Positions 23,574 through 30,916 of a stretch of DNA of 64,000 nucleotides are shown here, one piece after another. The translations under genes and the position numbers were made by a program. Positions within the stretch are counted from its first letter, which is position 1. Every line of letters begins with the position of its first letter. The DNA is from Novosphingobium sp. Leaf2. GTDB lineage: Bacteria; Pseudomonadota; Alphaproteobacteria; Sphingomonadales; Sphingomonadaceae. Location of the stretch: positions 193,501 to 257,500 of the forward strand of contig NZ_LMJY01000001.1 of the NCBI RefSeq assembly GCF_001421325.1, written 5' to 3'. The notes beneath the pieces were generated by a model, which was not told where the DNA came from, did no database searches, and was given only the letters and a program-made list of their open reading frames with translations.

Positions 23574-25499
23574 GTGCATGGCTGGGCCATGCCCACAGCC
23601 GCCTCCCTGACCGCCACGGGCGAAGACGCCGCAATCAGTCGGCAGGTGGGCCGTGCAATGCGCCGCGAAGCGCGTTCGCTGTTCTGGCGCGGGTGGCCGC
23701 TGACGGAGATCGCCAACGAGATCGGCGTCAAATACAACACGCTGGCCAGCTGGTCGCGCCGTGACGGTTGGGAAACGGACCCGGCGGTCGCGGTGATCGA
23801 GGATCGCCTCGAAGTGAAGATCGCCAATCTGCTCGACAAGGAGCCCTTCACCGAGGGCGACATGAAGCGGGTGGATTTCCTCACGCGCCAGCTCGAGCGG
23901 ACGGCCCGCATCCGCAAATACGACCAGACCGGGCGCGAAGGCGACCTCAACCCGAAGGTCGCGAACCGCAACAACGACGAGGCCAAGGCTAAGCGAGCGG
24001 AAAAGCGCAAAAACCATATCACGCTTGAGCAGTGGCAGGACCTGCTCGACGACTTCCATGCGCGCAACTTCGAATACCAGGAACTGTGGTGGGAACAGCG
24101 CGAACAGCGCACCCGCAAGATCCGCAAGAGCCGGCAGGTCGGCGCGACGTGGTATTTCGCCCGCGAAGCGCTGGCCAAGATCGCCGAGGCCGTCCTCAAC
24201 GGCGAGCAGCCGCGCAACCAGATATTTCTGTCCGCGTCCGAGCGCCAGGCGCTGAAGTTCCGGCGCGAGATCGTCAACTGGGTGCGCCGCGTCACCGGCG
24301 TGGAGCTGAAAGGCAAGATCATCGAGCTGGACTTCACCGGGCAATACCCGGTGGACGAGGACAGCGACGCCAAGCCCGTCTCGCTCGACACGGTGGGCTT
24401 TTACTTCCTGTCCACCAACAGCGCGACGGCGCAGGGCGAAAGCGGCGATTTCTACTTCGACGAATATGCCTGGGTGCACAATTTCGAGGAATTGAACCGC
24501 GTGGCCAGCGGCATGGCGACGCACGAGATCTACAAGAAGACCTATTTCTCCACCCCATCGACCAAGACGCATGGCAGCTATGGCTGGTGGGCGGGCGAGG
24601 CATGGAACCTTGGCCGGCCGAAGGGCGAGCAAAAGCCGTTCGACATCAGCACCAAGAACCTGCGGCGCGGCGCGATCATGCCCGACGGCAGCTGGCAGCA
24701 CGTGCTGACGATCCACGACGCCGTGGAGATGGGCCTGCGCAAGCTGGTCAATGTCGCCCAGCTGCTGATGGATTACGCGACCGATGCCTTTCGCAACCTG
24801 TTCGAGTGCGAGGACGTCGACGATTCCGAGAGCAGCTTCCCGTACTCGCTGGTGTCGTCCGCACGGGTCAACAGCTTCCTGACCTGGCGCGATTTCAAAC
24901 CGGCGCTGATCGACATTCCCGGCGCGCGCCCGTTCGGCGAAAGGCCGGTTTGGATCGGATACGATCCCAACAAGCAGGGCCGTGACGATGCCGCGCTGAT
25001 CGTCGTTGCGCCGCCCGACCAGGCGGGCGTGGGCAAATTCCGCGTGCTGGAAAAACACCGCCTCAACGGGCGCGATTACGCGGCGCAGGCTGATTTCATC
25101 AGGCAGGTCGCAGCGCGCTACCGCGTGACCGACATTTCCATCGACACCACCGGCCATGGCGATGCCGTGTGGCAGCTGGTGAAGAACTGGTTCCCCACCG
25201 CCCGCAAGATCGAATATTCCGTCGCCAGCAAGACGGCGATGGTGGTGAAGGCGCAGAACGTTTTCCGCAACCACCGCATCGAGTTTGACGCGGGCTGGAC
25301 CGACCTGATGGCCGCGCTGATGGCGATCCGCCCGGCGCTTACCGGCAGCAAGAAGGGCGTGACGTACATCGCCAAGCGCAACGGGGAGATCGGCCACGCC
25401 GACATCGCCTTCGCACTGCTGCACGCGCTTTCCAACGAACCACTTTCCGCCGGCAGCGCCAGTCAGGCCACCGGCGGCCGTGTCGTATTTTTCGACTGA
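23574..25499 (+). CDS. P: Terminase large subunit gpP
   Basis: This 641-residue protein has an N-terminal HTH (GWPLTEIANEIGVKYNTLAS), then the ATPase with a Walker A-like KSRQVGATWYFAREAL at about residue 178. A Walker B-like FYFDEYAWV lies near residue 300. The C-terminal nuclease has spaced acidic residues in WIGYDPNKQGRDDAALIVVA, DISIDTTGHGD and GHADIAFALLHA. Start: a GTG at 23574 has a GAGGGGGG ribosome-binding site 8 bases upstream; an ATG at 23589 lacks one, and frames further up to 23505 look non-coding. It drives packaging at cos with gpM. Confidence 0.92.
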   Translation: MHGWAMPTAASLTATGEDAAISRQVGRAMRREARSLFWRGWPLTEIANEIGVKYNTLASWSRRDGWETDPAVAVIEDRLEVKIANLLDKEPFTEGDMKRVDFLTRQLERTARIRKYDQTGREGDLNPKVANRNNDEAKAKRAEKRKNHITLEQWQDLLDDFHARNFEYQELWWEQREQRTRKIRKSRQVGATWYFAREALAKIAEAVLNGEQPRNQIFLSASERQALKFRREIVNWVRRVTGVELKGKIIELDFTGQYPVDEDSDAKPVSLDTVGFYFLSTNSATAQGESGDFYFDEYAWVHNFEELNRVASGMATHEIYKKTYFSTPSTKTHGSYGWWAGEAWNLGRPKGEQKPFDISTKNLRRGAIMPDGSWQHVLTIHDAVEMGLRKLVNVAQLLMDYATDAFRNLFECEDVDDSESSFPYSLVSSARVNSFLTWRDFKPALIDIPGARPFGERPVWIGYDPNKQGRDDAALIVVAPPDQAGVGKFRVLEKHRLNGRDYAAQADFIRQVAARYRVTDISIDTTGHGDAVWQLVKNWFPTARKIEYSVASKTAMVVKAQNVFRNHRIEFDAGWTDLMAALMAIRPALTGSKKGVTYIAKRNGEIGHADIAFALLHALSNEPLSAGSASQATGGRVVFFD

Positions 25500-25510
25500 C
25501 AGGAGCCGTC

Positions 25511-26584
25511 ATGACCCAGACCGAGATCGTACCCGCCGCCCCGGCCGGCCAGGCGGCGGTGAAGCCCACCGCTTTCAGCTTCGGCGATCCCGAGGGCGTC
25601 CTCGATCGGCGCGAGCTGGGGCAGTATTTCGAGATGTGGCATAACGGGCGCTGGTACGAACCGCCGATGCCGATGGGGCGGCTTGCCCAGACGTTTAATA
25701 TGAGCCCGTATCACCGCAGCGCCGTGGCGCTGAAGGTCAATCTGCTGGTGTCGCAGCAGACGCCGTCGCAGTGGTTGGGCTCGGACGCCTTCGAGCGATT
25801 CGCGCTCGATTTCATCCAGATGGGCAATGCCTATCTGGAGTGGATCCCGAACATGGCCGGGCGCCTCGCGCGGGCCGATCATGCGCCCGCGCTGCATCTT
25901 CGCCCAGGCGTGGATCCGGGGCAGTATTGGTTCGTAAACGGCTTTGGCGGCGACATTCATGAGTTCGAGCCGGGGCGCATCTACCATCTGCAGCAGCCCG
26001 ACGTCGCCCAGGAGGTATTCGGCCTGCCGGAATGGCTGTCGGCGCTACAATCGGGCCTGCTGTCGGAAAACGCGACGCTGTTCCGCCGCCGCTATTACCT
26101 CAACGGCGCGCACGCGGGCTTCGTGTTCTATCTGAACGAGGCGCTGGCCGACCAGGAAACGGCCGACGCCATCACCGAGAAGCTGGGCAAGTCCAAGGGC
26201 ATCGGCAACTTCAAGAACCTGTTCGTGCATATTCCCGGCGGCAAGAAGGATGGCATCCAGCTGATGCCGATCGCCGACGTGACCGCGAAGGACGAATTTT
26301 CAGCGGTCAAGAACATCAGCCGCGACGACATGCTGGCCGCGCACCGCACGCCGCCCCAGCTGATCGGCGTGATCCCGCAGAACAACGGCGGCTTCGGCAA
26401 AGTGGGCGAGACTCGTGATGCCTATTACGAAACCGAAATCGTGCCGATCGCGCGGCGTATGTTGCGGATGAACGATTGGTTCGGTGTGCAGCTGCTCGCC
26501 TTCGCCGATTACGTGTGCGCCGACGGCACGGTCATTCGGCAGGTCGGTAGCGGCTTCCAGAAACTGCCCGCTTCCGCGCGCTAA
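25511..26584 (+). CDS. Q: Portal protein gpQ
   Basis: A 357-residue PBSX/P2-type portal: AFSFGDPEGVLDRRELGQYF at the start, YEPPMPMGRLAQTFNMSPYH, ALDFIQMGNAYLEWIPN, the stem/wing core VFGLPEWLSALQSGLLSENA with LFRRRYYLNGAHAGFVFYL, and PPQLIGVIPQNNGGFGKVGE near the end. Twelve copies form the DNA channel of the head. It follows P by 11 bases with an AGGAG ribosome-binding site, so P and Q form one operon. Confidence 0.94.
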   Translation: MTQTEIVPAAPAGQAAVKPTAFSFGDPEGVLDRRELGQYFEMWHNGRWYEPPMPMGRLAQTFNMSPYHRSAVALKVNLLVSQQTPSQWLGSDAFERFALDFIQMGNAYLEWIPNMAGRLARADHAPALHLRPGVDPGQYWFVNGFGGDIHEFEPGRIYHLQQPDVAQEVFGLPEWLSALQSGLLSENATLFRRRYYLNGAHAGFVFYLNEALADQETADAITEKLGKSKGIGNFKNLFVHIPGGKKDGIQLMPIADVTAKDEFSAVKNISRDDMLAAHRTPPQLIGVIPQNNGGFGKVGETRDAYYETEIVPIARRMLRMNDWFGVQLLAFADYVCADGTVIRQVGSGFQKLPASAR

Positions 26585-26727
26585 TCCTTCCGCCCGTCCG
26601 AAAGGCGGGGGGCCGGGGCGCGCCAACGCCCCAAGCCCGACGAACAACGCTCGTCATGATCCAGACCGGTCCCGCCTCGGGACCATCCCGCCTGCCGATT
26701 CGGCACGGGAACAAATATAGAACGGTC

Positions 26728-27543
26728 ATGTCAGTGTCGATACCCGAATGCATGTTTGCGCCGGTTGATCCGGTGCGTCCGCTCGCGCCCTACATCGGCG
26801 GCAAGCGCCAGCTGGCCAAGCGCCTGGTGGCGCTCATCAACTCGATCGAACATACCACCTATGCCGAGGTCTTCGTCGGCATGGGCGGGGTGTTCCTGCG
26901 CCGCGATCGGCGACCCAAGGCCGAGATCATCAACGACTGGTCGGAGGACGTCGCGACGTTCTTCCGGGTGATCCAGCACCACTACCTCGCCTTCCTCGAC
27001 ATGGTGCGTTGGCAGGTGACGAGCCGGGCCGGGTTCGAAAAACTGTTGGCGATGGAGGCCAGCTCGCTGACCGACATGCAGCGCGCGGCGCGGTTCCTCT
27101 ATCTTCAGCGTCTGGCGTTCGGCGGGAAGGTGCGGGGCAAGAATTTCGGCGTCGTGGTCGAGACCCCGGCGCGGTTCGACGTGACCAAGCTGGGGCCGAT
27201 GATCGAGGCCGTTCACGAGCGGCTTGCCGGGGTGGTGATCGAGCGCCTGCCATGGGGAGACTTCATCCAGCGGTACGATCGCCCTGGCACGCTGTTCTAC
27301 CTCGATCCGCCTTACTACGGCAGCGAAGGCGACTATGGCCGGGATTTGTTCGATCGCAGCCAGTTCGAGGCCATGTCCGACCAGCTGCGCGGGATCCGGG
27401 GCCGGTTCGTGCTGTCGCTCAACGACCACCCGGAGGTGCGCCGGATCTTCGCGGGCTTCACTTTCCGCGAGGAGCGCCTGTCCTACAGCATCGGTGGCAA
27501 CGACAAGGCCAAGGCGGTGGGCGAGGTTATCATTACCAACTGA
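26728..27543 (+). CDS. DNA adenine methylase (D12 class)
   Basis: Taken from the ATG at 26728, the 271-residue product has the SAM-binding motif APYIGGKRQLAKRLVALI, the acidic motif YAEVFVGMGGVFL, and the catalytic DPPYYGSEGDYG. Its C-terminal LSLNDHPEVRRIF and IGGNDKAKAVGEVIITN are typical of phage Dam enzymes. It methylates adenine N6; the target site cannot be read from sequence. The gene follows portal by 143 bases and has a TATAGA box six bases before its ATG. An ATG at 26656 is in frame but the intervening residues look non-coding. A good terminator follows. It may protect phage DNA against restriction. Confidence 0.87.
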   Translation: MSVSIPECMFAPVDPVRPLAPYIGGKRQLAKRLVALINSIEHTTYAEVFVGMGGVFLRRDRRPKAEIINDWSEDVATFFRVIQHHYLAFLDMVRWQVTSRAGFEKLLAMEASSLTDMQRAARFLYLQRLAFGGKVRGKNFGVVVETPARFDVTKLGPMIEAVHERLAGVVIERLPWGDFIQRYDRPGTLFYLDPPYYGSEGDYGRDLFDRSQFEAMSDQLRGIRGRFVLSLNDHPEVRRIFAGFTFREERLSYSIGGNDKAKAVGEVIITN

Positions 27544-27569
27544 GCTCCTCACACGGCGTCAGGCGGCAA

Positions 27570-27599
27570 GGGCCGGGGAGTGATCTCCGGCCCTTTTTT
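27570..27599 (+). terminator. Rho-independent terminator after methylase
   Basis: GGGCCGG (27570-27576) pairs with CCGGCCC (27587-27593), with AG/CT pairs inside and a short loop, and TTTTTT follows at 27594-27599. It closes the rightward P-Q-methylase transcript at the edge of the AT-rich prophage end. Confidence 0.85.
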
Positions 27600-27622
27600 C
27601 GTGGCATCATTCGCACGCCTGA

Positions 27623-27709
27623 CGCAATAAAATTACGCATCATAAATTGCTGGTGCACGTAATAAAATTACGTTTGGCCGACCCCATTTTTCTGCGAAAT
27701 TTTATTGCG
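27623..27709. repeat. Three AT-rich palindromic 15-mers
   Basis: CGCAATAAAATTACG (27623-27637), CGTAATAAAATTACG (27659-27673, arms perfectly symmetric) and CGAAATTTTATTGCG (27695-27709) are variants of one palindrome: six-base arms around a three-base AT centre. The starts are exactly 36 bases apart each time. Phased palindromes of this kind are usual for dimeric DNA-binding proteins. No gene starts immediately beside them; the methylase terminator is 24 bases to the left. Confidence 0.6.
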
Positions 27710-28168
27710 CGCGGATGAATTCCTTTACGCCTCCTCCGGCGACAAAGGCGCTCACCCCCACGCCTCGCTCGCTCCTTCTTCATCGAGAATTGTGCATCTG
27801 GGACGGGTGGCCGTGCAGCCAACAGGCACCCCCATGCCTCGCAATCACCTAATATTCCTAATCTCCCCAAAAAACGGCCCGGAGAGTGGCGGAAATCCGC
27901 TGTTTCTGAGGTTAGGCCGCTGCCCTAATCATACATAATATTTTTGTCGGCCTGACCTTACATCATTGAAAAACAACGATTTCCCTAACCCGAAATATTA
28001 CCTTCAATCTATATAATCTCGTTAGATCAATATTATGAATATATTAGGGAGTAACCGTTTGAAAAATATAGGATGTTAGGAATGTTAGATGGATGCGCGG
28101 TCTACCCGCCACTGCCTGATTATCCACGGGGGCCTGCGGCTTTCAGCGCCATATCGCGCTTGATGTAA
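27710..28168. other. AT-rich gene-free prophage end with CCTAAT/ATTAGG repeats
   Basis: No convincing gene is found here. The base composition falls well below that of the neighbours between about 27,840 and 28,090. Short CCTAAT/CCTAAC or inverted ATTAGG/GTTAGG boxes occur at 27848, 27857, 27911, 27924, 27984, 28043 and 28075, plus GTTAGA at 28021 and 28084. Repeated short boxes in an AT-rich stretch beside a tRNA junction would fit integrase arm-type sites or bend-protein sites. Only the repeat pattern is seen; the role is inferred. Confidence 0.5.
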
Positions 28169-28465
28169 TCACCGGACGAGCAAGACAGCGGGCTGTGCAG
28201 ATCTGTGCGCAACCGCAAGGCGGGCGTGGCCGGCTTGACCGGGGGGTGAGCGGATGCGCCGAACTAGCGCGACAAGACGCGAATCACACCAGGCAGGATG
28301 TTTTGAAGAGGCGAGGCGCGCACGGCTTTTCGCGCGGCAGCGAGGTGAACCGACCACTTCGAGCGCGTCGATACCTTCGAGGCGGACCCGCTCTTCCTGG
28401 CAAAGGCGAATGGTGTCGCCGTCATGGATGGAAGCGATGCAAATCGCAGCAAGGATTAAGGACAC
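28169..28465 (-). pseudogene. Truncated SNase-like nuclease gene
   Basis: From the ATG at 28465 the frame encodes a signal-like start (MSLILAAICIASIHDGDTIR) and the first half of a thermonuclease-family protein (RVRLEGIDALEVVGSPRC, then SRARLASSKHPAWCD). After about residue 61 the similarity ends, and the remaining residues to the stop at 28169 look random. The YGR motif with the second catalytic arginine is missing. The usual IDAPEV is IDALEV. It resembles the intact nuclease at 9203-9562 but is clearly a different copy. It is probably a remnant of an earlier insertion at this tRNA site or of recombination at the prophage end. Confidence 0.65.
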
Positions 28466-28582
28466 CGGCAGCCCGTACCAGGGCGCTTTTCTTTCCGCAC
28501 TACGCGTCTGCAGCCCGCACTCTTCCGTGGGAAAGCGGACTGCCTGAATTGCGGAAGATCGAGTTTTGACGCGGTGCCGTCC

Positions 28583-28624
28583 CGGATTTTAAGTCCGCAG
28601 CGTCTACCATTCCGCCACGCCCGC
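28583..28624 (-). pseudogene. 5' part of tRNA-Leu(UAA), interrupted
   Basis: On the minus strand 28624-28583 reads as the acceptor 5' strand GCGGGCG, a D-arm (GGCGGAATGGTAGACGC) and an anticodon stem-loop GCGGA-CTTAAAA-TCCG with anticodon TAA. The last base of the 3' anticodon stem is G where C is needed. After it no variable arm with T-arm and no CGCCCGC acceptor partner is found within 100 bases. The gene is thus cut in or next to the anticodon stem, a typical attachment position for tyrosine integrases. The other half should be at the left prophage junction, outside this window. Confidence 0.7.
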
Positions 28625-28670
28625 ACGCGGCTGCGGGAATGCTCCTAGACGCGGGCCGTGGCCTGCGCAA

Positions 28671-28952
28671 TCAGCTGACGTTGAGGCGGGCGCGCATTTC
28701 CTTGCCGGGCTTGAAATAGGGCACCCGCTTTTCGGGCACTTCCACGCTTTCGCCGGTGCGTGGGTTGCGGCCGCTGCGGCTTTCGCGCTGGCGGGTGGAG
28801 AATGCGCCGAAGCCGCGCAGTTCGACCCGGCCGCCGTCGGCAAGGCGCTGACTGATCTCCTCGAAGAAGGTGTCTACCGCCCGCTCCACATCCTCTGCGC
28901 GCAGCTCGGGATTGTCTCTGGCGAGCACCTGCAGCAGTTCCGACCGTATCAT
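28671..28952 (-). CDS. ihfB: Integration host factor subunit beta
   Basis: The 93-residue product begins [20 protein letters not shown] and contains [20 protein letters not shown], the core [20 protein letters not shown] and [20 protein letters not shown]. Pro in the RNPRTGE arm is the residue that intercalates in DNA. Length and the C-terminal [11 protein letters not shown] fit IhfB, not HU. A longer frame up to 29108 lacks similarity. IHF bends DNA for transcription and for phage integration. The gene is host chromosome, 47 bases from the interrupted tRNA. The 279 bases between it and the divergent transporter contain no other gene. Confidence 0.93.
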   Translation of the reverse strand: MIRSELLQVLARDNPELRAEDVERAVDTFFEEISQRLADGGRVELRGFGAFSTRQRESRSGRNPRTGESVEVPEKRVPYFKPGKEMRARLNVS

Positions 28953-29231
28953 GGCGATATTTCCCCCGAAAAAAGCACGCGCCCGCCGGCATATAATATT
29001 ACGCGGTCGGTGCCTGCGACCCGACACGGAAATGCCACCAAGGGGCGCTTTGCGCAATGGCTCCATTAACATTTGTAAATCCGGTCGATCCCGGCCCTCG
29101 CACGGCACAAGGGCCCAACAAAGCGCCCATTTACAGCACGAAATTGCCCGCTACGTTTCGTGACCTTAGCCGCAGGGGACGCCAGAAGCCCGGATGACGG
29201 CAATGACACAGACACAGGGATCACGCGTTTC

Positions 29232-30887
29232 ATGAAAGACATCGCACTGTGGAACGAAGGGGACTGGATCGGCGCGATCGGCGCGATCGTCCTGTTCGCC
29301 GTGCTGGCGGTGGGGGGCGTGATCGCCACCCGCAAGAGCGAGGAGTTCGTGGGCCACCCGCGCGGCCTGTTCGTGCTGTTCTACGCCGAGATGTGGGAGC
29401 GGTTTTCCTACTACGGCATGCGGGCGCTGCTGATCTTGTATCTCACCAAGTTCTGGCTGTTTTCCGATGGTTCGGCCAATCTGATCTATGGGGCCTACAC
29501 CAGCCTGGTCTATATCACCCCGGTGCTGGGCGGCTATCTGGCCGACCGCTGGCTGGGGCAGCGCAAGGCGGTGCTGTTCGGCGGCATCGTTCTGGCGGTG
29601 GGCCACTTGTTCATGGCCTACGAAGGCCTGCAGGGCGTGACCGATCCGGCCACCAAGCAGGGCGATCCGGCGATCAACGTGTTCTGGCTGGCGCTGGCCC
29701 TCATCATCGTGGGTTCGGGCTTCCTGAAGGGCAACGTCTCGGTGATCGTGGGTCAGCTGTACAAGATGACCGATACGCGCCGCGACCCTGCCTACACCAT
29801 CTTCTACATGGGCATGAATACCGGCGCTGCGCTTGGCACGATCCTGGTGGGCTATCTGGGGGAGACGATCGGCTGGTCCTACGGCTTTGGCCTGGCAGGC
29901 ATCGGCATGGTTCTGGGCCTCATCATTTTCGTGGCGGGCAGGCCTGCCCTGCGCGGCCGGGGCGAGCCGCCAAAACCGCTGGCCAAGAACAGCGAGATGG
30001 TGCTGTACGGGGTGGGCATTGCCGCCGTGGCGGTGATCTGGTTCCTGATCCAGTACGTGAACGTCATCCAGAGCCTGCTGGTGGTCTCGGGCATCGGCAT
30101 GCTGCTGTATACGCTGTACGAAGCGTTCAAGCTGCCCAAGGAACCGCGTGAGCGGATCTTCGCGATCCTGTTCCTCATCGCACTGAACCCGGTGTTCTGG
30201 GGTCTGTTCGAGCAGGCGGGCGGCTCCTTGAGCCTGTACACCGAAAAGTTCGTCGATCGCGGCGGGGTGCCCACCAGCCTGTTCCAGTCGATCAACCCGA
30301 TCTACATCGTGCTGTTCGCGCCCCTGTTCGCAGGTCTGTGGACAGTGCTGGGGAAAAGGGGGCTGGAGCCGTCCGCCCCGGCCAAGTTCGCGCTTGCGCT
30401 GGCACAAGTGGGGCTGGGGTTCCTCGTCTTCGTGTGGGGCGCGGGCACCGGCGATCCGGCGGTGATGACCTCTGTCCTGTTCGTGTTCCTGATCTATGCG
30501 CTGCACACCACTGGTGAGCTGTGCCTGTCTCCAGTCGGCCTGTCCGCCATGACGCGGCTGTCACCGCTGCATCTGGGCAGCTTCATCATGGGTTCGTGGT
30601 TCTACATGACTGCGGTGGGCAACTTCGTGGCCGGCAAGATCGGCGAGGCTACGGGGGGCGAAAGCGGCGCGATGAACAAGGCGCTGACACTGTCGATCTA
30701 TTCCAAGATCGGCTGGATCACGCTGGGCATCGCGGTGCTGGTGCTGGTGCTATCGCCGATCGTGAAGCGCTGGATGCATCTGGATACCTTGGCCGATCGC
30801 GCCTCCGACGCCGATCTTGCCGGCTATAGCGAAATGGGGCTCGAAGCGCAGCAGGCGGGTTTCCACCCGGCCACCAAGAACACCTGA
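29232..30887 (+). CDS. POT-family proton-coupled peptide transporter
   Basis: From the ATG at 29232 the protein has 551 residues and about 14 membrane segments. The POT signature is in helix 1: FYAEMWERFSYYGMRALLIL, with the ExxERFxYYG motif needed for proton coupling. GGYLADRWLGQRKAVLFGGI and the FYMGMNTGAALGTILVG motif follow, and the second half has NPVFWGLFEQAGGSLSLY. It imports di- and tripeptides with protons across the inner membrane. A GTG at 29160 would add 24 hydrophilic residues. It is followed after 29 bases by two amidohydrolase genes, suggesting a peptide-use operon. Confidence 0.93.
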   Translation: MKDIALWNEGDWIGAIGAIVLFAVLAVGGVIATRKSEEFVGHPRGLFVLFYAEMWERFSYYGMRALLILYLTKFWLFSDGSANLIYGAYTSLVYITPVLGGYLADRWLGQRKAVLFGGIVLAVGHLFMAYEGLQGVTDPATKQGDPAINVFWLALALIIVGSGFLKGNVSVIVGQLYKMTDTRRDPAYTIFYMGMNTGAALGTILVGYLGETIGWSYGFGLAGIGMVLGLIIFVAGRPALRGRGEPPKPLAKNSEMVLYGVGIAAVAVIWFLIQYVNVIQSLLVVSGIGMLLYTLYEAFKLPKEPRERIFAILFLIALNPVFWGLFEQAGGSLSLYTEKFVDRGGVPTSLFQSINPIYIVLFAPLFAGLWTVLGKRGLEPSAPAKFALALAQVGLGFLVFVWGAGTGDPAVMTSVLFVFLIYALHTTGELCLSPVGLSAMTRLSPLHLGSFIMGSWFYMTAVGNFVAGKIGEATGGESGAMNKALTLSIYSKIGWITLGIAVLVLVLSPIVKRWMHLDTLADRASDADLAGYSEMGLEAQQAGFHPATKNT

Positions 30888-30916
30888 AACGAACATTCCA
30901 GCGGGGGTATAGCGGC

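Larger units (their letters stand above)
1..28583. mobile_element. P2-like prophage (partial, left end outside window)
   Basis: A nearly complete set of P2-type virion genes is present: portal Q, terminase P and M, scaffold O, capsid N, head completion L, tail genes X, R, S, J, I, H, V, W, FI, FII, E/E', T, U and D, and an Ogr-like activator. A CI/Cro switch and a lysis cassette accompany them. No integrase, excisionase or replication initiator is seen, so these should lie left of base 1, where the early operon is heading. The right boundary is placed at a truncated tRNA-Leu (28583-28624), where tRNA identity stops abruptly. The exact attachment core cannot be fixed without the left junction. 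Confidence 0.93.

Noticed and set aside
22866..25424. An 852-codon open frame on the minus strand opposite the terminase gene
   Set aside because: It is a GC-skew shadow: it lies opposite a well-supported terminase with motifs and its translation is Arg/His/Ala-rich without any recognisable domain.
28195..28569. Plus-strand frames in the prophage end as possible small genes
   Set aside because: They lack ribosome-binding sites and similarity, and overlap the broken nuclease gene and truncated tRNA on the other strand.
28583..28624. A group I intron as explanation for the interrupted tRNA-Leu(UAA)
   Set aside because: Known tRNA-Leu(UAA) introns split the anticodon loop. Here the loop is whole and the break is at the 3' anticodon stem.
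29166..30506. A 446-codon minus-strand frame opposite the peptide transporter
   Set aside because: It is very rich in His and Gln, typical for the antisense of a membrane protein gene in GC-rich DNA; the plus strand has the POT signature.
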